DNA from: an uncultured Clostridia bacterium
GTDB lineage: Bacteria > Bacillota > Clostridia > Lachnospirales > CAG-274
Assembly: GCA_947629215.1 (NCBI GenBank)
Contig: CANRCU010000007.1
Location: 1-23,454 of the forward strand
Direction of reading: 5' to 3'
DNA length: 23,454 nucleotides
A program made the position numbers and the translations under genes. Positions 14,453 to 21,498 of this stretch are shown here, one piece after another (the first letter of the stretch is position 1; each line of letters opens with the position of its first letter). The notes below the pieces were generated by a model that worked only from the letters and a program-made list of their open reading frames with translations, did no database searches and was not told the DNA's origin.

Positions 14453-16306
14453 TTAGTATAATAATATTTGGCTGCCAAGGGCTTCAAGCTCGGAGTCGTC
14501 AATGATATAATCCTCTATGTTTATATCATCCGTTTTGGCAGCCTGTTCTTCGTTTGTTGAAATATTCGCCTTTTCATAATATTTCTTTATATCAAAGCGA
14601 TATTTCTCGTCGGCGTCGCCCGTCTGACTGTATTTCGGGTGTTTTGCGTAATTGTATTTTTTTGATTTAAAAGGCTTTAATCCTCTGATAAACAGGATAC
14701 ACTCGTCATTACTAAGCCTGCCCACCTCATCAGGTGTGATCAATTCACGCCCCAATATCTGATTTTGCAGGCTGAAACTTCCTTGCTGCCCTTTGGTTGT
14801 ACTGCTGGAACGATGGTCTATTGTAGTCTTTCCCACACGCTCGGAAATGGTTTTCATAGTGGAATTTTCTCCGCTGCCTAAAAACAATGTTGTATCACAG
14901 TTACCTACCAATGTGCCTGCCTGTTTATCGTACAATGCCTCTATTTGAGCCATATTTTGCACAATAACATCAACAGAAATTTCTCTTGACCTTATGATAG
15001 ATATTATTTTCTCAAAATTAGGAATTTGTCCGATGTTTGAAAATTCATCAAGCATACACCTGACGTGTACAGGCAGCCGACCGCCGTAATGATTGTCGGC
15101 TTTGTCGCATAACTCTTTAAAAAGCTGCGAATACATCATATTTGCCAAGAAATTGAAAGTAGTAACTTTGTCATCAATGACTATAAACAATATTGTTTTT
15201 TTATCACCCAAGGTACTTAGTTCCATTTCATCAAATCTTGTCATCTCTCTGACCTCGGCAATATCAAAGGCAGAAAGCCTTACTGCGCAGCTAATTAAAA
15301 TGGATTTCAGAGTTTTGCCGGCTGCAAGTTTGAATTTGCGATATTGCGAAACAGCAAAGTGTTCGGGCTTTGGTGCTATGATAGTATCTCCGTTTTCTGT
15401 TTTATATCCGTGACGTTTATTAAACTCCTCTGTTCCTATTTCAAGTTCCTCAAATGCGTAATCAACGGCATTCATAAAGGTTTCATCATTTTCCCGTACT
15501 TCCATTGAATTTATCATACGCAGCAGAGATGTGAAATTCTGTTCTTCCGTAGGAAGTTCATACCAAATATATCCTATAAGTGCCATATATAAAAGTCTTT
15601 CGGAGTTTTCCCAAAACTGATCGGCGGATTTTTCGCCTTTTTCTTTGGTAGATGTAATCAGAATATCCGTAAAAACCTTTATGTCAGCCTCACTTTTTAT
15701 AAAAGTGAATGGGTTATAGTGCATAGATTTTGAAAAATCAACGGTATTAAATGTTTTGATAACATATCCCGCATCTTCAAAAACTTTGCCTATTTCCGAT
15801 AAAACAGTGCCTTTCGGGTCTGTAATAACATAAGAGCAATGCAGTTGCAGAAGATTGGGTTTCAAAAAAAATCTTGTCTTTCCCGAACCGGAACCGCCGA
15901 TAACAAGTATATTATTATTTCGCATTGTTTTTCGTGTGTTGATACTCATACATTCGGTTTGAGTGAGTATCATATTTTGGTCAAACTGTTTGTCCTTGAA
16001 ATCTGCAATGTCCTTTTCCGTTCCCCATTGGGCAGAGCCGTGTTCAACGCCCGGCATAAGATTTTTCTTGTTGTAAATGTTGTAAATGACTGCAAGCGAG
16101 TAAAAAAACACACACAACACACCGATCCCCACAGATTTTAGGCTGAAACCAAGCATTAAATTTCCAAATGTTTCCGAAACATAATTCAGTTTGCCTATAA
16201 CATCGGCTTCGGGTGCGTTAAGATAGGCATATCCCGATGAATTGCCAAGCAGGAATATTATAATTCCGACTATTACAGCGAAAATATGTATTCTTGTTAT
16301 TTTCAT
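14453..16306 (-). CDS. virD4: VirD4/TraG-type coupling ATPase
   Basis: Type IV coupling protein: a membrane-bound hexameric ATPase that delivers the relaxase-DNA complex to the channel. Two N-terminal transmembrane helices (about 6-21 and 57-75) are followed by 'HGSAQWGT' (89-96), Walker A 'GGSGSGKTRFF' at 137-147, and Walker B 'MLDEFSNIGQIP' near 415-425. The 'SREISVDVIVQNMAQIEALY' stretch is typical of TraG/VirD4. At 617 residues it has the usual length. The ATG overlaps the TGA of the upstream pcfB-like gene (ATGA), with GGGAGG embedded in that gene's end, so coupling of translation is near certain. The acidic C-terminal tail may recognise substrates. Confidence 0.95.
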   Translation of the reverse strand: MKITRIHIFAVIVGIIIFLLGNSSGYAYLNAPEADVIGKLNYVSETFGNLMLGFSLKSVGIGVLCVFFYSLAVIYNIYNKKNLMPGVEHGSAQWGTEKDIADFKDKQFDQNMILTQTECMSINTRKTMRNNNILVIGGSGSGKTRFFLKPNLLQLHCSYVITDPKGTVLSEIGKVFEDAGYVIKTFNTVDFSKSMHYNPFTFIKSEADIKVFTDILITSTKEKGEKSADQFWENSERLLYMALIGYIWYELPTEEQNFTSLLRMINSMEVRENDETFMNAVDYAFEELEIGTEEFNKRHGYKTENGDTIIAPKPEHFAVSQYRKFKLAAGKTLKSILISCAVRLSAFDIAEVREMTRFDEMELSTLGDKKTILFIVIDDKVTTFNFLANMMYSQLFKELCDKADNHYGGRLPVHVRCMLDEFSNIGQIPNFEKIISIIRSREISVDVIVQNMAQIEALYDKQAGTLVGNCDTTLFLGSGENSTMKTISERVGKTTIDHRSSSTTKGQQGSFSLQNQILGRELITPDEVGRLSNDECILFIRGLKPFKSKKYNYAKHPKYSQTGDADEKYRFDIKKYYEKANISTNEEQAAKTDDINIEDYIIDDSELEALGSQILLY

Positions 16307-16776
16307 CTCGCACCTACCTCCCTATGGACAAGAGGTTCATTTCTGTTGTGTTCCTTATTGGATAATTCCTTATTTCTGTTAAGCAGCTCAACAAGCGACC
16401 TCTTTTCCGTATTTTCTTTTTCGATAACATTACTTAAAACATTGCTTATAGAAGTTTCGACAAGGTCGGCATCTTTACGTTGATAAAGTAACCGACATTC
16501 TCCGTTTTGTTCCTTCTTTACAGCAAACGCAATACCTTGTTTTTTACACTCCAAGCATATGTCCTTAAGATGTTCTTGATTTTTTATTACTTCGCTTAAT
16601 TTCAGATCCCGACCTTTTCTGACAAGCTGTTTTACGGTTTTCTGTCCCGATTCAGACTTGTTGTGTACAATCTTATCTTCAAGTCTGTATAAGCCTTGTT
16701 TGTAGGTATTAAACATCCATCCGAGCAATTTTTTTAACGCACCTGTTATCAGTCCACGACCTTGTTCTTCCATCAT
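16303..16776 (-). CDS. PcfB/DUF3801 family conjugation protein, 157 aa
   Basis: The region 'GIAFAVKKEQNGECRLLYQ' followed by 'KDADLVE' matches the DUF3801 pattern, the family of PcfB of Enterococcus pCF10, which assists presentation of the relaxosome to the coupling protein. The gene lies directly before virD4, overlapping it by 4 nt, as in other Gram-positive elements. The N-terminal 45 residues are basic and the last 35 are charged and probably disordered. GGAGG lies eight bases before the first of two consecutive ATG codons. The same GGAGG is part of the end of the 21-codon leader ORF. Confidence 0.85.
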   Translation of the reverse strand: MMEEQGRGLITGALKKLLGWMFNTYKQGLYRLEDKIVHNKSESGQKTVKQLVRKGRDLKLSEVIKNQEHLKDICLECKKQGIAFAVKKEQNGECRLLYQRKDADLVETSISNVLSNVIEKENTEKRSLVELLNRNKELSNKEHNRNEPLVHREVGAR

Positions 16777-16779
16777 TGT

Positions 16780-16845
16780 TTATACCTCCAATGCTATGCT
16801 TATGTGTACTAAAAACATAACAGGAGGCGGTCTTACCTTGCGCAT
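16780..16845 (-). CDS. 21-codon leader ORF upstream of the pcfB-like gene
   Basis: The ATG at 16845 has a near-perfect ribosome site (GGGGAGG, six to seven bases before). The frame runs 21 codons to TAA at 16780-16782, three bases before the ATG of the pcfB-like gene. The peptide starts with basic residues and Pro-Pro-Pro ('MRKVRPPP') and ends hydrophobic ('VMFLVHISIALEV'). Its last codons contain the GGAGG of the next gene. It sits between a terminator and the transfer genes. It may be a regulatory leader, a coupling device or a small membrane peptide; I recognise no family. Translation is well supported by signals, function is not. Confidence 0.6.
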   Translation of the reverse strand: MRKVRPPPVMFLVHISIALEV

Positions 16846-16862
16846 TGTCATTCCTCCCCAAT

Positions 16863-16891
16863 AAAAAAACACACTTGCTTATAGAAGTGTG
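16863..16891 (-). terminator. Rho-independent terminator upstream of the leader ORF and pcfB
   Basis: On the minus strand CACACTT (16891-16885) pairs perfectly with AAGTGTG (16876-16870) around an 8-nt loop and is followed by seven U. It is five bases after the stop of the 161-residue gene and 18 bases before the leader ORF start. No promoter is evident between it and that ORF, so it would also control entry of transcription into the mating genes. Confidence 0.83.
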
Positions 16892-16896
16892 CCAGT

Positions 16897-17382
16897 CTAC
16901 TTATTTTGTTTATTTATTTCTGAAAAGTTGAGTATTCTGTTGATTGAGTTCGTTTTACCTCTTGATGACTTGCCTGCTGCCTTATCATTAAGTTCCTCAT
17001 CGATCGAGTCAAACTTGTCAATGTTATTTATGTAATACATCTTTTCGGGTTCTTGTGATACGATATTGTCAAAGTTTCCCATTTCATCAAGAATATCATT
17101 ACAAAGTTCGTTCAGAAGTTGTTTCACCTCGTCAATACTCTTTGACCTGACTGCACAATCAATGATAATAGGTTTTGCGTCGGTTATCTTGTACAATTCA
17201 GCCGAAGGGTAATTGTCATTATGCTTTTCTTTCCAAGCCTTGGTAACAGCCTCTTCATCTTTTGGGAAATTTCTGCCGAAATTAACAAGTTTCCATAAAA
17301 AAACAGCTTGTTCCTCAATACTTTTGTAAGAAACAAGCTGTTGCTGTATACTGGGTATTATCAAATCGTTAATATCAAACAT
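16897..17382 (-). CDS. Unrecognised protein coupled to the replication initiator, 161 aa
   Basis: I do not recognise this protein. Residues 1-120 look like a soluble alpha/beta domain: 'EEQAVFLWKLVNFGRNFP', then 'AKPIIIDCAVRSKSIDEVKQLL' type alternation of strand and helix. The last 30 residues are basic and polar ('KAAGKSSRGKTNSINRIL'). There is no signal peptide or membrane segment. Its ATG overlaps the end of the initiator gene by 8 nt, with GGAGGGG embedded in that gene, so the two are translationally coupled. Position suggests a role in replication, partition or its control, but that is inference only. A terminator follows. Confidence 0.75.
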   Translation of the reverse strand: MFDINDLIIPSIQQQLVSYKSIEEQAVFLWKLVNFGRNFPKDEEAVTKAWKEKHNDNYPSAELYKITDAKPIIIDCAVRSKSIDEVKQLLNELCNDILDEMGNFDNIVSQEPEKMYYINNIDKFDSIDEELNDKAAGKSSRGKTNSINRILNFSEINKQNK

Positions 17383-18448
17383 ATCTGTCCCCTCCGTATA
17401 TATCGTGCCTTACGGCAGCACCGTAATAGTGACTTTGAGTGCTTTTCGCATTGTAAATGGCTGCAATAAGATATTTGCGAATGTTGTATATCTTTGTGGT
17501 AGTATTTGAGAGCGAGTCCAAAACATACTCAATATCTTCGTAATTGACCTTTAAGAAACGACTTTTGACAATTTCGGCAGGAATAAGACTGCCGTTGATT
17601 CTTAAAGGTTCTGTATTAAAGGCTACTGTTTCGGTCATTATATCCACAATTTCGTTTACATCTTTAATCCCATCTGGTCCTTTAGAAATGACAAAGTCAT
17701 CGTAATCAATATTTTTCTTTATCAATTCTCTGTACTTGTCATATATTTCATATCCATCAATCATATCATCATCATTATAAGATGGATAGATAGGATTATT
17801 ATATATACATTTTTTAGTATTTATATTATTAGTATTTATATGCGTGCAGTTTGCCGATGTCCGATTTTCCGATGTCGGTGTAATTGCCTGAATAAGCCTG
17901 TCGCTTGTTTTGGTGCATATTTCCATAAAAGTTTCCAATGTTTCACTTAGATATTCCACCTTACGATCCAGTGATTCAATCATTTGTTTGTTTTCATCAG
18001 TAGCGACATTTTCTTCATTATCCGGTTTGTTATCACTAAAAGCAATATCGTCATAATTATTGCTTTCATCATAGTCAATGCTATCGTCTGCATAATCAAC
18101 AGCCATATCTGACAATGAAATAACTTCCCGTACATCGGTTTCTTCCTGCGCTGATATTGGATTTTCGTATATATCGTATTCGTACTCACAAAATTTGCCG
18201 TCAGCTCCTCTTACCTGCCTGCGTACTATGTACCCTGCATCTATCAGTTCGTTAATGCTGTTTCTTACCGATGAAATGCCGTCTTTGACTTTGTGTGCCA
18301 AACCTTTGATAGTAACTTTGTAATTATCGGGCATAGACAATATAACCGATAATAATCCGATTGCTTTCAGGCTGATATTGTCATTCCTTAAGTGATGATT
18401 TGACATACAGGTGTAGTTGTTTTCTTTTTTTATTCTGAATATTGACAT
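17375..18448 (-). CDS. RepA-type replication initiator with DUF6017 C-terminal domain
   Basis: The N-terminal region (about 1-80) resembles RepA_N/winged-helix initiators: 'NISLKAIGLLSVILSMPDNY' followed by 'SSVRNSINELIDAGYIVRR'. The C-terminal 130 residues match DUF6017 ('YRELIKKNIDYDDF', 'PAEIVKSRFLKVN', 'YLIAAIYNAKST'). The middle is acidic and low in complexity. Such proteins are thought to start autonomous replication of the excised element. The frame continues upstream to 18583, but GAGGAGG lies correctly before the ATG at 18448, giving 357 residues. It is followed by the 161-residue gene with an 8-nt overlap and preceded at 79 bases by the small winged-helix gene. Confidence 0.85.
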   Translation of the reverse strand: MSIFRIKKENNYTCMSNHHLRNDNISLKAIGLLSVILSMPDNYKVTIKGLAHKVKDGISSVRNSINELIDAGYIVRRQVRGADGKFCEYEYDIYENPISAQEETDVREVISLSDMAVDYADDSIDYDESNNYDDIAFSDNKPDNEENVATDENKQMIESLDRKVEYLSETLETFMEICTKTSDRLIQAITPTSENRTSANCTHINTNNINTKKCIYNNPIYPSYNDDDMIDGYEIYDKYRELIKKNIDYDDFVISKGPDGIKDVNEIVDIMTETVAFNTEPLRINGSLIPAEIVKSRFLKVNYEDIEYVLDSLSNTTTKIYNIRKYLIAAIYNAKSTQSHYYGAAVRHDIYGGDRYV

Positions 18449-18527
18449 AATTATTCCTCCTCTGGATTTGTTATTGATATTTATGGTTTGTTTGTTGTTT
18501 TGTAAAATATAACTCTTGATAAGTAGG

Positions 18528-18764
18528 TCATAAAATGTACTCCTTTGCCTTTTCGGGAATGGCGGTGAATTTATTGCCGTCATAAGTTATGTATCCCTTG
18601 TCAACAAGACTTTTTAATAACCTTAAAATCTTTTCAAACGAATCTTTCTCCGAATATCCCGAAAGATGTTCGGCTGTAGCCGATCTTGCTTCGGGAATGT
18701 TTGACATAATCGAAAACAATCCCAGTTCTTCTAAAGTTAGTTCAGCATCCATTTTGTAAATCAT
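18528..18764 (-). CDS. Small winged-helix protein, 78 aa
   Basis: A compact helix-rich protein with a probable winged-helix DNA-binding fold: 'LTLEELGLFSIMSNIPEARS' is similar in layout to the N-terminus of the RepA-type initiator that follows, then 'KILRLLKSLVDKGYITYDGN' gives the recognition helix and wing. AAGGAGG overlaps an ATG at 18770, which is too close; the ATG at 18764 is correctly spaced. It is the first gene of the element from this end. It is likely a regulator or accessory of the initiator. It could also be a divergent partial duplicate of the initiator's N-terminal domain. Confidence 0.75.
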   Translation of the reverse strand: MIYKMDAELTLEELGLFSIMSNIPEARSATAEHLSGYSEKDSFEKILRLLKSLVDKGYITYDGNKFTAIPEKAKEYIL

Positions 18765-18783
18765 TTGCATACCTCCTTGAAAA

Positions 18784-18821
18784 ATAAAAAAAGCGCAGTT
18801 CCTTTTTTTGAAACTACGCTT
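18784..18821 (-). terminator. Leader terminator in front of the first ICE gene
   Basis: On the minus strand AAGCGTAGTT pairs with AACTGCGCTT (18821-18812 with 18800-18791; one mismatch) around a short A-rich loop, and is followed by a long U-rich tract. It lies about 20 bases before the start of the 78-residue gene. A terminator between promoter region and first gene is the arrangement of an attenuator. Alternatively it simply blocks transcription coming from asnB. Confidence 0.75.
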
Positions 18822-18823
18822 AA

Positions 18824-19000
18824 TGTTGACAGTTATTTTTGCACCTCAAAAATACCAATAATTATATGGCATATTTAAGACAAAGCACATTTTTATTTAA
18901 TTTTTAAAAATTAAAATAGGAACAATTCAAGTTGAAACCCTCAATTCTATGCGGCTTTTACTTGCTTGTCCCTATAATAACATATTCACCCATTTTATAT
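18824..19000. other. Probable ICE-chromosome junction: AT-rich intergenic region
   Basis: These 177 bases separate the last ICE-type gene from asnB and are very AT-rich. They hold a 7-bp inverted repeat (ATTTTTG/CAAAAAT, 18835-18853), a TATAAT-like -10 on the minus strand near 18864 without a convincing -35, and a 20-bp palindrome at 18896-18915. The attachment site probably lies here, because gene content changes from element to housekeeping, but without the other end I cannot define the direct repeat. Confidence 0.4.
18896..18915. repeat. 20-bp perfect A/T-only palindrome
   Basis: TTTAATTTTTAAAAATTAAA is its own reverse complement and contains no G or C. It could act as a weak bidirectional terminator for asnB, a protein-binding site near the element end, or an easily melted region. 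Chance is possible in such AT-rich DNA. Confidence 0.5.
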
Positions 19001-20839
19001 TCAGGCAAATTTTTCAAGCCAATAATTTATTTGCAAAAGATAAGCCAGCATTTGCGGTGTGCTCATCAGCTGACCGAACCACGGTCTGCCATAGTCCGAC
19101 GGCGCGTTTATAAGCTCGGTCACGGCGGTCTTGTCAACAAGCTCGTTAAGCGGCGCATTTTTGTTATTTATAACATCGGTAAGGCGGCTGCGGAGTATTC
19201 TGTCATATTCGGGGTTATATGTCTTTGGATAGGGGCTTTTTTTGCGCAGCCTCAGCTCTTCGGGCAATATCCCCTTTACGGCGTCCCTGAGCAGACCTTT
19301 GACTTGTCCGTTTGGGCATTTCATATCAAACGGCACATTCCACATATATTCTATTATGCGGTGGTCGGCAAAAGGTACGCGCGCTTCAAGCCCGTTATAC
19401 ATGGATGTTGTGTCCATGCGCCACAGCAGCGTAGTCATAAATTGTTTGAGATTGAGAAAACTTATTTCTCTCTGACGTCGCTGCAAAGCCGTTTCTCCGT
19501 CAAGATAAGGCACTTCGGCAAGCATTTTTTTGTATGCGTCATCTACATAGCTTTTCAGCTCAAGACGTTTTTTGAGAGCGGGTCTTAAAAATTTTTCGCG
19601 AAACTCAAGATTGACCGACCACGGGAAAGTATCTGCATTTATAAATTCCTCACGGTGAAACCAAGGGTAACCCCCGAATATTTCGTCCGCGCATTCGCCG
19701 GTGAGCGTGACTTTGTTGTGTTTTTTGACAAGTCCGCAAAAATACAGCAGCGAGGCATCCACATCGGCCATACCGGGCATATCTTTGGCATCTACCGCCT
19801 TATACAGAAAATTCGCAAGCTCTAACTGATCGCATTCAAGAAAAGTGTGATTCAGATTGAAATGTTCAAGCATTTTGCGCACATACGGTCTGTCCTGTTC
19901 GGGCTGAAAACTGCTTGCTTTGAAATATTTATTGTTGTCCGTAAAGTCAAAAGAAAAGGTGTTGAGCAGTTTCCGGTGTTCCGAAAGATATTTTGCCGCT
20001 ATTGCCGTGACTATGCAGCTGTCAAGACCGCCCGAAAGAAAACTGCATACGGGTACGTCGGATACCATCTGCCTGCGCACGGCATCGGTTATCAGCTCAC
20101 GCAGATGCGCAGCCGTTGTTTCGTAGTCCTCGTCATGCCTGCGGCTCTCAAGCTGCCAATATCTGTGTTCCGAAAGCCCTTTTTTGCCAAAGCTGACAAA
20201 ACTGCCGTAGCCGACCTCTTTTATGCCCTTGAACACTCCCGACCCTTCAAGCCTTGCGGGCAGTATGGAAAATACCTGCCTTAAACAGTCGTCGTCTATT
20301 TCGGGTTTTACTTTGGGGTGGCAGAAAAGCGCCTTTATTTCGGAACCGAAAATAAGCGTATCTCCGCAAACCGTATAAAAAAGCGGTTTTATTCCGGAAC
20401 GGTCACGGAAAAGAAAAAGGCTTTCCTCACGGCTGTCCCATATGGCAAAGGCAAAAATGCCGTTCAGCAGCTTTACACAGTCTGCGCCGTATTCCATATA
20501 AGCGTAAAGAATGGTTTCGGTATCGGTCGTTGTTTGAAATTCATACCCCTTTTCGACAAGCTCTCCGTTCAATTCGTCGGTGTTGTATATCTCACCGTTG
20601 TAGACTATTGCAAATGTATTCTCGCCTCTTTGGCGTATAATGGGCTGATTACCGCCCTTCAGGTCACGTATGGTGAGCCTTGTCTGACTCAGTCCGATGT
20701 TTTTATCTAAAAACTCTCCCACGGTGTCGTTGCCGCGGTGTGCTATCGACTGCCTCATCTTAACAAGCAGCGCTTTGCAGTCGTCGGCTTGTTTTAAAAA
20801 ATCTGTATTAAAATTCGCAAATCCGCTAATCCCACACAT
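19001..20839 (-). CDS. asnB: Asparagine synthetase, glutamine-hydrolysing
   Basis: Makes asparagine from aspartate, ATP and glutamine. Cys2 of 'MCGISGF' is the nucleophile of the N-terminal glutaminase domain (about 2-190), with 'YNGEIYN' at 80-86. The synthetase domain has the PP-loop 'FLSGGLDS' at 267-274 for ATP binding, and 'TGECADEIFGGY' near residue 385. At 612 residues it is full-length for the clostridial AsnB type, and the C-terminus ('YLLQINYWLEKFA') looks natural, so the nearby element has not truncated it. Minor differences from the commonest motif are 'HRGND' for HRGPD and 'RDRSGIKPLF'. AGGAAG precedes the ATG. It diverges from yqeG, is GC-richer than the ICE genes, and is likely a chromosomal resident. 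Confidence 0.95.
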   Translation of the reverse strand: MCGISGFANFNTDFLKQADDCKALLVKMRQSIAHRGNDTVGEFLDKNIGLSQTRLTIRDLKGGNQPIIRQRGENTFAIVYNGEIYNTDELNGELVEKGYEFQTTTDTETILYAYMEYGADCVKLLNGIFAFAIWDSREESLFLFRDRSGIKPLFYTVCGDTLIFGSEIKALFCHPKVKPEIDDDCLRQVFSILPARLEGSGVFKGIKEVGYGSFVSFGKKGLSEHRYWQLESRRHDEDYETTAAHLRELITDAVRRQMVSDVPVCSFLSGGLDSCIVTAIAAKYLSEHRKLLNTFSFDFTDNNKYFKASSFQPEQDRPYVRKMLEHFNLNHTFLECDQLELANFLYKAVDAKDMPGMADVDASLLYFCGLVKKHNKVTLTGECADEIFGGYPWFHREEFINADTFPWSVNLEFREKFLRPALKKRLELKSYVDDAYKKMLAEVPYLDGETALQRRQREISFLNLKQFMTTLLWRMDTTSMYNGLEARVPFADHRIIEYMWNVPFDMKCPNGQVKGLLRDAVKGILPEELRLRKKSPYPKTYNPEYDRILRSRLTDVINNKNAPLNELVDKTAVTELINAPSDYGRPWFGQLMSTPQMLAYLLQINYWLEKFA

Positions 20840-20867
20840 ATTATCTTCCTTTTTTGTTGGTTCAATT

Positions 20868-20873
20868 ATTATA
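20868..20873 (-). promoter_or_regulatory. Possible -10 box of asnB
   Basis: TATAAT on the minus strand lies 28 bases before the asnB ATG, a suitable distance. The hexamer 17 bases upstream (ACATAA) is a poor -35, so the promoter may need an activator or lie elsewhere. Confidence 0.35.
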
Positions 20874-20897
20874 TGCAGAAGTATGCGGTATTATGTG

Positions 20898-20926
20898 TTG
20901 CAAATAAGGTCTTGTTATGATAAAAT
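20898..20926 (+). promoter_or_regulatory. Sigma-A type promoter of the yqeG-aroE-aroK operon
   Basis: TTGCAA (20898-20903) and TAAAAT (20921-20926) are separated by exactly 17 bases. The first gene starts 45 bases downstream. The promoter is back to back with the asnB control region. Confidence 0.65.
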
Positions 20927-20971
20927 AAAAAAGTGTCCTATTGAACTTTTTGATAATTAAAAGGAGTTTCT

Positions 20972-21484
20972 ATGCTTGAATTTTTATATCCCAAAGAATA
21001 CTTGCCGTCGGTTTTTTATATAACGCCTAAAAAACTTAAAGCTCTCGGCATAACTACAATAATTTTTGATATAGACAATACCCTTGTGCCATATTGGGTA
21101 AAAGAGCCTACCCCCGAGTTGGAGGGATATTTTCTTGACCTGCGCGTAAACGGCATTACACCCACGGTGCTTTCAAACAGCAGAGAAGAGCGCAGCAGCG
21201 TTTTTTGCCGAAAATTGAAGATACCGTATGTATACAGGGCAAAAAAACCGCTTAGAACAGGCATGGAACTGCTTTTAAAAAAACGCGGCTTAAAGCCGTC
21301 CGAATGTGCGATAGCGGGTGACCAGATATTTACCGACGTATGGGTGGGCAACCGCTGCGGGGTATATTCCATACTGGTCAAACAGGTCAGCCCCAAGGAC
21401 GAATGGATAACAAAGCCGAAACGAGGCATAGAAAGACTGATAGTAAAACATTACTGTAAAAAGTACGGTAAAGAGCTTTTGTAA
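20972..21484 (+). CDS. yqeG: YqeG-family HAD-type phosphatase
   Basis: Haloacid-dehalogenase superfamily hydrolase of the IIIA type. 'FDIDNTLV' at residues 32-39 is motif I with the nucleophile Asp33 and acid/base Asp35; 'VLSNS' at 66-70 is motif II; 'AGDQIFTDVWVGNRCG' near 115-130 is the Asp motif that binds magnesium. The 170-residue length fits YqeG of Bacillota. The physiological substrate is not firmly established; the yeast relative Gep4 acts on phosphatidylglycerophosphate. AAAAGGAG lies before the ATG. It is the first gene of the plus-strand operon, 14 bases before aroE. Confidence 0.92.
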   Translation: MLEFLYPKEYLPSVFYITPKKLKALGITTIIFDIDNTLVPYWVKEPTPELEGYFLDLRVNGITPTVLSNSREERSSVFCRKLKIPYVYRAKKPLRTGMELLLKKRGLKPSECAIAGDQIFTDVWVGNRCGVYSILVKQVSPKDEWITKPKRGIERLIVKHYCKKYGKELL

Positions 21485-21498
21485 AAGGAGTTTTGAAA

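Noticed and set aside
18449..18583. 45-codon N-terminal extension of the replication initiator
   Set aside because: It overlaps the untranslated leader; the perfect GAGGAGG site belongs to the ATG at 18448, where homology-like sequence begins.
18958..19012. A short coding-looking stretch just after asnB in another frame ('MGEYVIIGTSK')
   Set aside because: Open for only about 20 codons with a stop just upstream and no ribosome site; could be a gene remnant at the element end but cannot be told from chance.
19001..20839. asnB as ICE cargo
   Set aside because: It is GC-richer than the element, lies outside the first ICE gene and its leader, and pairs divergently with a housekeeping operon; a chromosomal gene is the simpler reading.
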